From Lachnospiraceae bacterium (GTDB lineage: Bacteria; Bacillota; Clostridia; Lachnospirales; Lachnospiraceae): DNA of 55,580 nt. The stretch is taken from positions 1 through 55,580 of the forward strand of contig JAGAPO010000044.1 of the NCBI GenBank assembly GCA_017623215.1, given 5' to 3'. Made by a program: the position numbers and the translations under genes. The first letter of the stretch is position 1; each line of letters starts with the position of its first letter. Positions 55,063 to 55,580 of this stretch are shown piece after piece. The notes under the pieces were generated by a model. It was not told the DNA's origin. It did no database searches and saw only the letters and a list, made by a program, of their open reading frames with translations.

Positions 55063-55410
55063 TTAGTTCTTTCCGATGACCGGCTGGAAGTCTGCGCTGT
55101 CTCCGCAGAAGAATCCGCCTGCTTTCTGCACGATTGCCGCAAATATTTTCTCCGCTTCTTTTTCACACTCCCGATCTGCGGTTACGGCAAACAGGGTTTT
55201 GATCTGGCGGGATTCTAAATATTCGTTGTCGGCTTTGTCTTTAAAGTATGGTTTCATTGGTTCAAAGTCGATTACACCGTTCTTTAGAGTTAGCTCCAGT
55301 ATGTTGGCTTCCCGCCACAGGTCGATTTCGATTCCTGCAATGTCGGCGGCGGCTTCTTTCAGATCGGCGGCGGTTCTTTCTTCTGTGCTCATGTAAAACC
55401 AGTTTTCCAT
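55063..55410 (-). CDS. conserved-looking hypothetical protein
   Basis: 115 residues, unrecognised. The sequence has acidic and aromatic parts, with VIDFEPMKPYFKDKADNEYLES and AAIVQKAGGFFCGDSADFQPVIG. No signal or membrane helix. AAGGA lies before the ATG. It is the first gene of a probable pair with DUF1015. Upstream (55411-55580) is a palindrome-rich region and no further gene is visible. Confidence 0.6.
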   Translation of the reverse strand: MENWFYMSTEERTAADLKEAAADIAGIEIDLWREANILELTLKNGVIDFEPMKPYFKDKADNEYLESRQIKTLFAVTADRECEKEAEKIFAAIVQKAGGFFCGDSADFQPVIGKN

Positions 55411-55474
55411 TTTGATTCCTTGCCTTTCTTTTGAGGGTATTGAGGGTTGGGGAACGGCTTGTGGGTACTCAAGC

Positions 55475-55516
55475 CGGACGGGCGGAGTCCCGGAGAAGGC
55501 TTTGGCCTTCTCCGGG
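55475..55516. repeat. palindromic element, CCCGGAGAAGGC stem
   Basis: A perfect 12-bp stem (55489-55500 with 55505-55516) and 4-base loop (TTTG) follows CGGACGGGCGGAGTC. No T-run is next to it, so a terminator is not supported. It looks like a repeated extragenic palindrome. It lies in the gene-free stretch 55411-55580, which otherwise has no feature that I can support. Confidence 0.5.
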
Positions 55517-55580
55517 TCGCTTCGCTCCTTCCGTTCAAGTCGGAGCCCTACTGATCAAGCAAGCTTGTCAGGGTTGGGGA

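Noticed and set aside
15213..55489. The 15-base match CGGACGGGCGGAGTC at 15213-15227 and 55475-55489
   Set aside because: A match of this length between two places is about what chance gives in a window of this size, and the surroundings differ.

Overview
The window reads as chromosomal DNA of a Gram-positive anaerobe of the Clostridia, most likely Lachnospiraceae-like. Evidence: strong GGAGG-type ribosome binding sites, AT-rich intergenic regions with sigma-A style promoters, an OmpR-type two-component pair beside comEA/comEC, a YesMN-type regulator pair, and DUF5696, YhbD and bactofilin families. This placement is inferred from gene content only. Nearly every gene is on the minus strand; argG is the one clear plus-strand gene. 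No rRNA, tRNA, CRISPR array, phage or complete insertion sequence was seen.

Layout, left to right. (1) 142-7048: a minus-strand operon comEA, response regulator, histidine kinase, GerMN lipoprotein, comEC, preceded by a small YdcZ-type membrane protein. The comEC start is displaced by an apparent one-base frameshift or an AUU start. (2) 7224-13955: arginine biosynthesis. argC-argJ-argB-argD run leftward and argG runs rightward, with maf between. The argC and argG promoters carry the same tandem ARG-box arrangement. (3) 14059-15162: a metallophosphoesterase with its own promoter. (4) 15357-44505: a roughly 29 kb block for handling an unidentified glycan. It holds three paralogous beta-helix proteins, a BspA-like leucine-rich-repeat lipoprotein, a 1346-residue protein with CBM9-like domains and a beta-propeller, two binding proteins, two pairs of ABC permeases, three membrane proteins (NHL/TPR, Yip1, DUF5696) and a YesM/YesN pair. 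No ATPase is present. (5) 44838-52383: a close-packed set of a GH2 glycosidase, M3-type peptidase, alpha/beta hydrolase, RNA/DNA methyltransferase, LiaF-like protein and bactofilin. (6) 52529-53534: a YhbD-like regulator and a small unknown gene sharing a palindromic operator. (7) 53782-55410: a DUF1015 protein and a small hypothetical protein.

The best candidate for a little-described system is block 4. The three transcription units that make it up start from promoters sharing a 37-nt box directly upstream of the -35, with identical 17-nt -35/-10 spacing. One of these promoters precedes the AraC-type response regulator itself. This suggests one self-reinforcing regulon that senses and imports a complex carbohydrate using two permease pairs and a membrane-anchored NHL/TPR-Yip1-DUF5696 set of unknown role. 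Two of the large carbohydrate-related proteins lack signal peptides while their relatives are lipoproteins, so there may be an extracellular and an intracellular stage.

Other notable points are a ladder of 15-bp repeats carrying in-frame ATG codons before the bactofilin gene, and operators in the promoter region of the YhbD-like regulator and its neighbour.
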